Shown here: positions 20,568 to 31,600 of the stretch, one piece after another
How positions within the stretch are numbered: the stretch's first letter is position 1
Layout of the letters: each line of letters starts with the position of its first letter
Notes under the pieces: model-generated
Databases searched by the model: none
What the model was told of the DNA's origin: nothing
The model's input: only the letters and a program-made list of their open reading frames with translations
Translations under genes and position numbers: made by a program
Assembly (NCBI RefSeq): GCF_014898815.1
Contig: NW_026515539.1
Location: 124,001 to 188,000, forward strand
Direction of reading: 5' to 3'
Length of the DNA: 64,000 nucleotides
From: Panonychus citri
Lineage: Eukaryota; Arthropoda; Arachnida; Trombidiformes; Tetranychidae

Positions 20568-20576
20568 TATAAAAAG
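20568..20576 (+). promoter_or_regulatory. TATA box of the secreted protein gene
   Basis: TATAAAAAG stands about 100 bases upstream of the ATG at 20669. This is a suitable distance for a core promoter with a short leader of about 65-75 bases. Confidence 0.6.
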
Positions 20577-20668
20577 GCTCATTTGAAAACAGAAAATATT
20601 TACAGTTAACTCACTCAATCTACTAATACTTTTAACCAAATTTCATCTCAATTCTAGTTAACAATAAA

Positions 20669-21402
20669 ATGGTAAAACTTTTGATTATCGTTTCTCTTAT
20701 TTTCACCCTCTCGGTGGCTCTTACTTCAGGTAAATCTTATTGAATTTTTTTAAGCTAATTTCTTATTGGAAATTCTGATTAATACATATTCATTTGTTTC
20801 TTTGTTCTTTATAATAGCTGAAGATGGGCCTGATACTGCTCCAATCCCGTTCCTCCTTTGGGCTGCCTCTGATCCTGCCGAAGAAAATGAAGTAGAAAAA
20901 ATTAATTTGAAGAAATTTTTCAAGTTTACTGAAGATCATCGAGCGGAAATCAACAAATTCTACGAAAATAATGACGCTGTTGGTGTTACACTTGATGGTC
21001 GGTAATGCAGAGGCATCAGGAACCACTGGAGTTATTTGGCCTGTGGCTTTAGCAAAGATCGCTTTAAAGAAACAAATTGGGTTGACTGAGAATAAGGAAC
21101 ATGGTGTTCCCTCGCTGGTTGCATGGGCCATGAGGAAAACTGGACCAGGAACATCGTATTCATCAGTTAATCGAGCCGATTTAGTCACCTTTATCCTCGA
21201 ACATAAGTCCAAGATCATTGAATATTTGAACAATGGAGATGTTGAAGGTTTGATCAATTACATGGTTTCAACTTCAACTGAATCAGGAACCAAAGACGTC
21301 GATTGGAAACAAGTTATCAATTATCTTAAGGACGAGAGACAATTGTACCAATACCCATGTGGCTTCTTGAACCTTCAACTTTGTGACAGAATTCCAAAAT
21401 GA
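20669..21402 (+). pseudogene. Secreted two-domain protein gene with a frame break
   Basis: Exon 1 (20669-20729) is an N-terminal signal peptide, MVKLLIIVSLIFTLSVALTS. After an 88-bp intron, exon 2 (from 20818) starts AEDGPDTAPIPFLLWAAS and stops at 21003. A different frame overlaps it and continues to 21402 with GVIWPVALAKIALKKQ and a C-terminus with two Cys (YPCGFLNLQLCDR). The region before the break (IPFLLWAAS...FTEDHRAEINKFYENND) and after it (VPSLVAWAMRK...ILEHKSKIIEYLNNGD) are diverged copies of one domain of about 50 residues. That makes a single two-domain secreted protein with a one-step frameshift near 20970-21000 the simplest reading. This could be a real pseudogene or a sequence error. 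Signal plus small size suit a salivary or haemolymph protein, but no family was recognised. Confidence 0.6.
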
Positions 21403-21456
21403 AATCGGTTGATTACACCAAATATCGATTCTCTCAAGAATTGAAGTAGAAAATTC

Positions 21457-21462
21457 AATAAA
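21457..21462 (+). terminator. Polyadenylation signal
   Basis: AATAAA lies 55 bases after the stop at 21402, the expected position for the 3' end of the secreted protein gene. Confidence 0.55.
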
Positions 21463-21590
21463 TATTTAATTTCTATTCAAATACGATTTCCATAATCATC
21501 AGTTAGTTTAAAATCTACGGTAGTTTCATCCATGATGATAAGATGAGATCGATGATTATGAGGGTGAGTAAGTTGATGGTCAGTTTTAAG

Positions 21591-22916
21591 TTAAAGTAGC
21601 CAAACGAAAACACTTTCGAGAAACTTTTTGGTACAATATTCGGGAACGAGGTCGGGGAAAAAGTCCTCGTAACCAATGTGAGCATCGGTACCAAAAAGTT
21701 TGAGTAAACCTCGATTTACTTGGTGAAGCTTGTGATTAGAACAACTATCGAGAAATTGAACATATGAAGGACGAATGCAACTTGGTTCAAGTACCAAAGT
21801 GACAAAGATCATGTTAACCGAAACAGCGTAAATAAAGGGTATCAACGTGTCAAATGAGGGTAAGTACGGGGTGGAACAGGCTTGTTGTAGTGACCATTCA
21901 ATACACTTCCAGGCAATATTGGTGGCGATTAATGAGCTTGGATAGTAGATCATTGTTGGTCCTGAAAGAGCTCCAGCTAAGGCTGAATGCCAGGGTTCAC
22001 TTGAATTAGTTAACCATCGAAGGCTACATCGTGTTGATCGATATATTCCCGTGAAAAGAGATGCAAATAGACAAAGTTCCAACTTTTTTCGATTGGTTAA
22101 AACTCGTAAAATGAGACCTGGATCACGACGGATTTGGGGAAACTTAAGACCAGCTACAAGAGCAGCTTGACCAAACCAAAGGGTCAAGAAGCTTCGACTA
22201 AATCCACCAAGAGTATACAAGGAACAAGAACTTGAATGGCCACAGGCATCATGTTTACCATTTACAAACCAGGTACCGATTTTGTTTATCAATGACAAAG
22301 GTGAATATGATGGTGGAGGAGGTGATGAAAAAGATGAACAAGATGAACAAGATGATTGACCATCGTCGTATTCAATCAGTTGTTGTTGGTCATCTGAACA
22401 AGAGCCTTGAGTATCTTTATCACAATCAGAGTCATAAGATTTAATTTTGTCGTCTACCAGGTCGTTATTATTATTGTTGACCATTGAATCAGAATTATCG
22501 TTGACTTTGAGCTCTATTTCCGTTTGATCAGATCTTTTCCTTGAGAATTCAGTTCGACCCAAGATCAATTTCAATGCCATGCCGATTGGATCACGACGGA
22601 GGCCATACTTTGAGGTGATGTACATTAACATTGATATTGAAAAGGTAAATATTAGCACTTCACCTTTTGGTATTGGTTTGACCTTTGAGTGACGAAGGGT
22701 AACTCGATAGATGCACTCAGAGGCAACATTGGCACAATAGAAGGCCAGAGCTTTTCGCCGTGACGGATGTTCAATAAGAATGGCCATAAGAGAGCCAAGA
22801 GTGGCCGGAACACTGGCAAAAAGGGAAAAGTAAAATCCACCAGCAAGTGAACGTAAAACACAAACTAAGGTAAACATGGAAAGACAATTGAATCCAAGGA
22901 AGGCTGAAGATCGCAT
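21591..22916 (-). CDS. Tmem135: TMEM135-like multi-pass membrane protein
   Basis: A single open frame of 441 residues matches the TMEM135/PMP52 family, a multi-pass protein of peroxisomes, mitochondria and lipid-related compartments. Recognisable stretches are SVPATLGSLMAILIEHPSRR near the N-terminus, KGEVLIFTFSISMLMYI, the second family repeat with FTGIYRSTRCSLRWL and AGALSGPTMIYYPSS, and the C-terminal CIRPSYVQFLDS followed by a FGTD...DFFPDLVP tail. A hydrophilic acidic and Ser-rich loop (about residues 125-215) separates the two halves. The start at 22916 is about 70 residues later than in vertebrate members and an in-frame stop lies 25 bases upstream. Any longer N-terminus would need an upstream exon; a TTAG acceptor-like site just before the ATG is compatible with that. 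Confidence 0.8.
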   Translation of the reverse strand: MRSSAFLGFNCLSMFTLVCVLRSLAGGFYFSLFASVPATLGSLMAILIEHPSRRKALAFYCANVASECIYRVTLRHSKVKPIPKGEVLIFTFSISMLMYITSKYGLRRDPIGMALKLILGRTEFSRKRSDQTEIELKVNDNSDSMVNNNNNDLVDDKIKSYDSDCDKDTQGSCSDDQQQLIEYDDGQSSCSSCSSFSSPPPPSYSPLSLINKIGTWFVNGKHDACGHSSSCSLYTLGGFSRSFLTLWFGQAALVAGLKFPQIRRDPGLILRVLTNRKKLELCLFASLFTGIYRSTRCSLRWLTNSSEPWHSALAGALSGPTMIYYPSSLIATNIAWKCIEWSLQQACSTPYLPSFDTLIPFIYAVSVNMIFVTLVLEPSCIRPSYVQFLDSCSNHKLHQVNRGLLKLFGTDAHIGYEDFFPDLVPEYCTKKFLESVFVWLL

Positions 22917-23419
22917 GGTACTTGTTAATGCCGCTCTAAGTTACCTACGGGACAGGTATAAAATTAAGAAAAAATTCCCAATAAAGGAAATTTATATTTG
23001 GCGGTTTTCTTTTTTGTCTCGTTTCCATGGTAACTGTTGATTGGACCGAAAAAGAAAAATTTGTTTACCTTTTAACCTGAAACCCGATAATCTAAATCTA
23101 ATCTAATTGTTCATTTGTTTCAATATCTTTAGTCACCATTTAAATTAATCAAGTTTTATTTTCTATGTTTCTAACACCTTTTTTGGTTGATCGTATTGAT
23201 TAAGTTCAATGTAACAAGAGTGAAAAACAATTGTCAAGGTAACATTGAACGTGGACAAATTTACCTTTCAATTTAATGGAATCAATTTGCAACCTTAAAG
23301 ATAATCATCTTACCTATTTTAATCTTCCTTCTGGTTAATTGATTATTCCATAATTACATCTTAATTTCCTGTTGATCAGTTGTTTAACTTTCTCGAATTT
23401 TTGTTCGATCGTCAAAAAG
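22917..23419. other. Divergent intergenic region between TMEM135-like and SLC17 genes
   Basis: The two genes are transcribed away from each other, so this 0.5 kb should hold both promoters. No clear TATA box was identified, and apart from a possible short upstream minus-strand frame starting METRQKRKPP near 23026, nothing coding is seen. Confidence 0.45.
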
Positions 23420-26400
23420 ATGGCTTGTTCATCGGATGATGAAAATGAAGGTTCAGTTAAATCACTTCTCTTACCAGAGAAACGTATTAAAGGTAAGAAT
23501 TGTGCTAACTTAAGATTGATAATTAAGAGTTTTTATTAATTGTTGACTCTTTTTTTTCCTTCTAGTATTTTCTATTACAACACTTGATGACTTTTATTTT
23601 TAAATATTAGTCTAATTGTTATTGTTTCTTGTTCTTCCTTTGATAAATTGTTTTATTCTCTATTTATGATTCTTTCTCTCTCTCTCTCTCTTTTATTGTT
23701 CAATAGGTATGACAATTTGAATTGTTTTTCTTCCTTGTTGATTTGCGTGTTCGTCTTAATCTTTAATTATCAATGGAAATTTCCAGCGAGTTCATTAGCT
23801 CAGATAATTGTTTTGCTGTTTAATTGTCTGCCTTCGTAATCTAAAAATTAGATTACGAAAGAAACAATCGGATATCAAGACAAAGTTGTGAAATAAAGAC
23901 AGGAAAAGATTATCATAATCCTTCCTAATTTTTGGCTTTATTTCTAATCTCTTGACATAATCATCTATCCAAAGGTTGAGATTATCAATTTATCTCTAAG
24001 ATTATCCAACATTTTGATTACTTGAAGACATCCAAAGGAGCCAAAGTTGCTTAAGAAAATTTTCCATCTCCTTTAGAGCCATAGAGTTATAATTGGAACA
24101 CCAGACCATTGATAATAGACTCTTATTACCAATTACATGGTGATTTTTAATTGTTTGGCTTAATTGTGAGGCGAGAAATTTTTCAAATTTTTGTCAACCA
24201 AACAATATCAGTGAAACTTTTTGCAATCAACTCCTAAAAAGATAATCACAATTAATCAACAATTATATTTCCTGTAAATAATAATTTCCCGCAAACACCA
24301 AAGCTCAAAGCCAAATATGTTATCAGTCATAACTCATTTAGCAATTAGATTAATTTTTACGGGGAAAAATTTACAGGTAACAATTTATTTTGTTAATTGT
24401 TGTTTTTAATTGTTCCTTTTTTATCGTTAATTGTATTACCATGTTGATTAACAAATTGTTTACTACAATTTGTTACAACTCTTCAGGTCTATTTATCAAC
24501 ATAATAAGATCTAAATCAATTTTTATTTTTCCATTGATTGTTGATGTTGATGTTTAAATCCACAATTAATTTCTATCGCCTAAAAATTGGGTATAACAAT
24601 TAATCATTTTATCATTAGATTGTCATTGAGTAATCAACTGAATTAATTCAGTGGAAAGTTACTTTATTGGCATGATGATTACAATCAAAAGCTTAATTTT
24701 CATTGATTACTATTCATTTTGATTGTCATCATTAGGCTCCCTCAATTTTATCTCCCTCATTAATATAAATATACAAACTTAATAATGTTCAACAATTTAA
24801 CTTGATTTACAATTCATTTACAATCTAGATCATCAACCATCAATGTTTACAATTAAATTTAGTTTAAATTGTCTCATCATTTAATTTGTTTTCTCTGATC
24901 AAAAAACAGACTTAACTTACACTTATTATCCTTATAAATAATTTCTAATTAATTACTTTTAAATTTCAATTGTTTTTAATTGTTTCATTTGTTGTCTACA
25001 TCCAATAGTTTTTAATCATGACAACTGAAAGTAAGTTAAATTGATTAGTTACTTTTAAACAATTAATCTAATTGTGCATTTTGACAGTAACTGGATTTAC
25101 TCTTTGATTAAACATCTTCTAATTGTTCAATATATCACAATTTAGAAAATGTGACATGAAGGTTGATGTTAATTGTGCTACCTTTTCAATCAACGGTTTT
25201 AATTGTTAAATGTTTTTCTTTATTGACAATTGAATAGTTCCCAATTTGATTATCTGTTTGTGTCAATATAGTGACAATCAAATTAACCTTGACTATTTAA
25301 TCAACTAAATTTTTCGTGATAATTTCATCTGGATTGCTAACAATCGTCTAATCATTTTGGTGATTTAATTGTTATAACGTTTTCGTTTTACTGTCAACGC
25401 CTTAATAATCAACTAATTACTATTCAAGATTAATACATTGGTATCGATTACTTTTCTAACCCTAATTACAGTTAATCTAATTGATTGTTTCTTCATTTAA
25501 TTGTTTCTATTTTTGGTTCGATGTAATTGTTGACCTGTTCTCATTTGCAATTAATTGTATTAGGATCCTGGTTGTTTAATCATTAATAGTTTGATTTAAT
25601 TACCATAAATAGAATCAATTTGTATATTAAATTAGTCTAATTGTCGATGATTGTTTTATAGCAAGCAATCAATAGATTGAAGTAAATTTTGAACAATTTA
25701 AAGTTGAATTTACCAATTTTTGTTTTTAATTTGATTTGCAGTAATTAACTAGTTTTCTGCTAATTGATTAACCTCTTTAAAAATCACAATTAACTATTGA
25801 TTAATAAATCATAGATGATACAGTTTTCAGCTCCAGCTATTGGTCAGTATGATAGCTAATCAATTGACTGACCATTGGTCAAGATACTTCAACTTGTTTT
25901 CAAATTCAATTGTTGAATCTGTTTACAACTGAAATTAAAACAAATGATTAGTAAATTATTACTTTCACCTTTCTCAATCTTCAAATTGTTTCAAATTTCA
26001 GATTTAATATTAATAGTAGAAAGATGATTTCTAATTAATTGATTGTCCATCATGATTATTAATCCACCTTTCACCTCGTTTACTTTATCCAACGAAACAG
26101 GTCGAAGATGGACATTCCCAGTTCGTTATGTTTTCCTCGTGATGGCCTTTCTTGGTTTCAATATTCTTTACTCACTTCGGGTCAACTTAAGTGTGGCGAT
26201 CGTCACAATGTCCAAGGAAGTGACCAACTCGAGCGAAGTCGTGGTTAAAACTGAATGTTATGATCCAGATGCTAAAAGCTTCGATAAAATGGAGAAGATG
26301 TTACATCTTTATCCATTGCAGGGAAATGATGTGAGTTTAGATTTTCAATTTTTCGATTGTAAATTAAAGTCCATTTATGTTAATATCTTGATATTTTCTT

Positions 26401-27969
26401 CGTAGACTCAACTGACCACCGGGGAATTTGATTGGAACGCTAAAGTTCAATCTTATATCGTTGGAAGTTTTTTCGTGGGCTATGTTATAACTCAAATACC
26501 TGCAGGTCGTTTAGCTGAGCGATACGGTTCTAAAAGGCCACTTGCAGCTAGCATTTTATTGGCATCAATTTTTACTCTTCTCTGTCCGATTGCTGCTCGT
26601 TTTCATTATTTAGCTTTTATGGGTTGTCGTGTTTTAATTGGTCTTTCAGAGGTAAATAACCAACTTATTGTCAGCTGATTCATTTTCTCATCTTGTTTCT
26701 GTTTATCTTTGTCTTTCAACTTACAGGGTATGTTTTTCCCTTCAATGCATTCAATGTGTGCCCGTTGGTTTCCCAAATCAGATCGTTCATTTATGACTGC
26801 AATTATTTATAGTGGAGCACAAATTGGAACCATGATCACTATGGTTGCTACCGGTTATCTTGATGATTCAGGTCTTTTCGGTGGATGGCCATCAGCATTT
26901 TACGTTTTCGGTTCGTGTTCTTGATCCTATTCAACTCAGAATAGACCCAAAATATTATCATGGACTTTATATATTGATCATTATTTTGTTCAAAATTTCA
27001 GGTTCAATTGGTCTTATTTGGTTCGTTTTATGGACTTTACTTATATACGAGTCTCCGTTGGAGCACCCGTATATCAGTGAGGCAGAAATTCTGTACATTG
27101 GTACCACACAAAATGGCGAAAAGTCTAGAAAGGTAAATTGTCTCAGAATTGAAATTGTTTATCGAATGTGTTAATGTTGATACAATAATGTATAATCTGT
27201 TATTGTCTCGATCTAAATTTAGTCTGGTAATACTCCTTGGCTGAAAATCGTGACTTCACCCGCAGTTTGGGCTTTGGTCGCCGCTCATTTTGGTCAAAAT
27301 TGGGGATTCTATACATTGCTATTCGAGTTACCCAATTATCTCAAGACAATTCTAGGATTGGACATTAAAGAGGTAATCACATTGGATAGAAGTTGGTTCA
27401 GTACAAGATTCTAATTTCAATCTATTTTTGTTTTTTGTTTCCATCACTAGAATGGTCTAATTTCGGGTTTACCTTATCTTATACAAGCGATTGCTGGTTG
27501 GTTTGCTGGTTATGTTTTCGATGTTATGATTAAATCAAATGTAATTTCGATAAATTGTGCTCGTAAAATCGCCAATACCGTTGGTCTTGTTGGTCCAGCG
27601 ATTTGTTTGGTTGGATTAACAGTTGCCAAATGTCACTTTAATTATATTGTTGGTGCGCTTTTCCTCGCGATGGCTTTCAATGGGTTCACTTATTCGGGCT
27701 TTAACATTACCCATGTTGACATGTCTCCCGATTATGCTGGAACTCTGATGGGAATAACCAATTGTATTGCCAATTTCGCTGGAGTTTTAGCTCCACTTTA
27801 TGTCGGTGTAATGACCAGTAAAGAGGTTTCATTGGAAAGCTGGTCTTGGGTATTTTACACATCAACGATTGTCTATTCAGTCACTTCGATAATTTTTGTC
27901 CTCTTTGGATCAGCGGAACTTCAACCATGGGGACTAGCAAAATCAAATAGGAAAACATCAGAACCATGA
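23420..27969 (+). CDS. SLC17-type major facilitator transporter (sialin/phosphate cotransporter-like)
   Basis: Seven coding exons: 23420-23492, 26101-26330, 26406-26651, 26727-26910, 27002-27132, 27223-27372 and 27451-27969, all with GT/AG ends and compatible phases, giving 510 residues. The N-terminal tail MACSSDDENEGSVKSLLLPE contains an acidic LL-type sorting motif. The first membrane segment leads into LRVNLSVAIVTM, typical of SLC17. VGYVITQIPAGRLAERYGSK is the MFS loop 2-3 motif, and FGQNWGFYTLL and KTILGLDIKENG are SLC17 hallmarks. A luminal loop has an NSS sequon. The family moves organic anions with protons or sodium across lysosomal, vesicular or plasma membranes; the substrate cannot be read. 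Intron 1 is 2.6 kb, the rest 75-91 bp. The 3' half is duplicated in reverse at 17128-18485. Confidence 0.85.
23833..23859. repeat. 12-bp perfect hairpin in SLC17 intron 1
   Basis: TTCGTAATCTAA and its exact reverse complement are separated by three A residues. No function is indicated. Confidence 0.6.
23999..24235. repeat. Dispersed repeat, copy 2, inside SLC17 intron 1
   Basis: Collinear with 14641-14845 (GATTATCCAACATTTTGAT, GAGTTATAATTGG, CAACCAAACA). It is longer by small insertions. The rest of this intron is AT-rich with no gene seen apart from the alternative first exon at 25018. Confidence 0.55.
25018..25030 (+). CDS. Candidate alternative first exon of the SLC17 gene
   Basis: ATG ACA ACT GAA A followed by GTAAGT. 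Its phase is the same as that of exon 1 at 23420, so splicing to 26101 gives MTTES then RRWTFPVRYVF, a transporter with a five-residue N-terminus lacking the acidic LL tail. A third possibility is reading through the acceptor from an ATG at 26043 or 26052 (MIINPPFTSFTLSNETG). Which start is used cannot be told from sequence. Confidence 0.45.
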
Positions 27970-28691
27970 AAACACCATGAAGACAGACAAATATGAGAAA
28001 ATATTACTCGAGGAAAAGATGAAATTGAAGTTCATTGCAATACATGTTTTTAAATAATCTTAATCTTCCAATTTTCATGCTATCGTTCAATTTTTGGCCT
28101 TGAATCTCAGTTCTCTAAACTTGATCTTCCGCCTTCATAGGCCACTCTTTTGCTTCCTTTTCTCTCTTTCTCCGATTGATTAATCATTCCAATTCAACTT
28201 CATCCATGTCAATCAAATTTGACCATTTCTAAATTTATTATTTTGGTAAATCAATGTTGACCGTTGAAAATGTTAACCCATCAAAGTTTCATTGTAATCA
28301 ATTTAAAAATTGCTTGTTAATTGTTCTTAAAGAAAAACTGTTAATATTTATTACAATTGTAAAAAAAAATCTCTCAAATCTAAAGTAATTGTTGATTCAA
28401 TTTATATTTTCTCTTCTTCCTCAAAATCGTGAATGAAAACCTTAGTTGAAATCTTCAATTCTCAGATCAATGGATATGAAAGAAAATCAAATCGTCGATT
28501 AATTGTTGTGAATGAAGTTTCATGAGAAATTAATGATTAAAACAATTAAGTGATATTATCAGTAGTATTTTAATGAATGGAGATAAACAATTTGTATTGA
28601 TATTCACCAGACCAGTAAGAATAATTAGAGATATTAATACAATTTCGATAATTAAATCTAGTTTTTTTTCCAATTCCGTTTAACTGTCCAT
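27970..28691. other. Convergent 3' flank of SLC17 and Sam68-like genes
   Basis: Bases 27970-28159 are the end of the segment duplicated at 17128. No further gene was found before the proposed last exon of the minus-strand gene. Confidence 0.5.
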
Positions 28692-31600
28692 TCAACAGCG
28701 ATTGAAATTACGTTTTGTAATATAAGGTAAATTTGATTGTCGACATTGATTATTACGATTAACTTTACAATGGGTCCTTTTTGGATTCCATGTTTCATCT
28801 GGAGTAAAAGAAAACAACAATTAACATCAATAATTAAAGATTCCAATGTAATCACATTGATCCAATAAGAAAGAAAAACATAAAAATTTAATTAAGGACC
28901 AACAATTAAATTCCCTGGATAAAGTGTTGATAATTTAAATGTGAACAACAATTAAGAGAACAGAGGAAAAACAACTAATTAATCAAAAACATTGAGTAAA
29001 TTATTTGAAACAATTACTACAATTATCAAATGATGAAAATCAAACCAATGAGAAAACTGAAATTGACATTCAACTTATATGATAACAATTAACTAATCCG
29101 TTATACTTTTTGAAAAGTTAATCAACTACTAGAATATATCATTAAATTGGTAAAACCAATCAATTGTTTTTCTATCAATCCAATCAGATCAACTCGATTA
29201 ACTGATTTAATCTTCCACCCAATGATTATCATCTCAATCTCAACTCCACCCAAAGGATGAACAACTAATCCATTTGAAGATATTTGATTTTCTCATCAAA
29301 TCGATAATTTCAATTTCTGTTCACCATTCAAATTGTTCATAGAACTTTTTTATTTTTTCCCTCATTCGATAATGATAACAATCAGCTTATACATCTTACA
29401 ATCTTCAAACAATCAGTTAATCAACTAAACGTCAGATTATCATCAAACAATATGAAAAATCAGCCAACCGATTAACACTAAAATTAACCTATCATTATAA
29501 TGGCTAACAATTGAATCCTGAATGATGAAGATGAAAAAAAAGAAACACTAACTTTTCAATTTCTCATCAAATTAAATGTTCATATCAATCAACTGATCAA
29601 TAGTTTTTACCTGCGATCATTAAAAAATTAGTTAATTATTGATAAACTATTCTATGTCTATTGGATTAACATTATAATAACTTTGACTTTGAAATATAAT
29701 CTATATTAATGAACATTATTTTCAGCTGAATCCATGATCACATGAATATGTTATTTATATTTCATGTATTCAGCTGTATCATGTTAATCATGATAATAGT
29801 AATGATAAGTTACAATAAGTTATTGATGAAAACTTTTTTATTGTAATAATTTTGTTTCTCATCAACTTGATGGGCCATTGAAAAGTTTTCATTATCAACG
29901 GAAAGTTAATTTTATCATTAATTGTATTGTAATAGTAAAATTTAACTTTAATTGTAACAATTTGAATCATTTCCATCATCAGGGATCATCATGTTATCAT
30001 GTTTATAATCAATTCTTGTTGTTGCTTTGATAAAATCCTACAGGGAAGTTAAAAGAAGAGTAAATTTGGTCAGAATAGATTAATTTTGTTTTTCTTTCAC
30101 CTTGATGATTATCATTATCATCATTGTGATAATTAACCATTGATTAAATTTAATTCATTCACTTGAACAAGGTGAAGGTTGGAAAATAGTTTCTCTATCC
30201 ATTTGGTTAAGTTCGTGAGTGGGTGATCATTTTGATCTAATAAAAAATTACATTCTCACAATCGTTTCGATCTCAGAGTTGTTTTCTGTTATGTAATATA
30301 ATTAGATTAATAACGATTCAATGGACTAATTGCTTCATTTGATTAAATTGTTAATCAAAATCACTCCTAATTTAATCTGCATTTCCCATCAGTCCAGTAA
30401 TTAAATTCAATGTTTACATGTTGATGATTCTCAATGATTATGTCATCATCATTGTTGTTGTTTCCATTTTAATTATCTATTATCATTATCATCATCAGAG
30501 CTTATTAATATTTGCAAGTCGTTTCTCTACTCTAATTGTAATAACAATTAACAGCACACAGTCAAAGCGAAACATTGATTACGATGATTTCTCTATTTAC
30601 AATTAACCTAATTGATATAAATGCTAATATCTCGAGTGCTAATTAGTAGAAAAACATTTAGATGTTCAGTACTTTTTCCTTTTACTTTCAGAACTCTAGA
30701 ATATTATTCGCCATCGATTCGAAATTCACTTTCGTATACTTTTATTTCCGTTTTCCTCTCTCACCTCTACCATCAACCCCACTCTCTCAGTCTCTTCCTC
30801 CCACTCATCAGCTTCCTATGAATTAGATGATAGTAATATCCAACTCCCATCGATCTAAACTCTCTCTCTCTCTCAATGTTTCTTCAGCATTGTAATCAAC
30901 TGGAAATAATAACAACAATAATGAAGGAAAAGATTAGTAATCAATGATCAATTAATCGATTAGATTACCAGAACAAAAGATTCAGAGACTAATTGATGAT
31001 AAGACCAAATGATCATCGATGATATTATAACATTAAGATTTCGTGATCAATGAAATACATTCGTGTACATGATGATGATGATGATCATGCTGAATGAGAA
31101 TCGGACTATAAAAAAAAGAGCAGAGTTTCAATTCTATCTCTTATTTTGATATCACTTAAATTAATAATAATCATAATATAATATAATCTACATTATCTTC
31201 ATCGCCCTCCTCTTTTGTTACGCTCATGATTCAATTGATTCATTGATTATCCCTCATGATAAAATTTTCATTCAACTTTTTGTTGTTACTTATAAGTAAT
31301 AACAACAAAATAAAAATAATAATAATATCTTGAAACTTTTACAAAACTATTGACACTTCATCATAAAAGTGTCTCAGGTTATCAGGAGCAAAAAATACCC
31401 TGAATATCAATAATGTCAGAGTATTTCCTTAAATATATATTGGAACTTATTTCTTACCCTCCCCGCCTTCACCATGGTGGTTAAATAACTTTACGATTCA
31501 ATAACTATCATCATGATAATAGCATAGAGACACACACAATTGTGTTATTTGTAGCTTGTTAATTGTTATTAACTCAGAAATATAGTTTATACTTTAATTA

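Noticed and set aside
26845..27174. 109-codon frame overlapping SLC17 exons 4-5
   Set aside because: It crosses an intron in a non-coding frame; the spliced SLC17 reading explains the region. The same frame at 18113-18442 is its duplicate.
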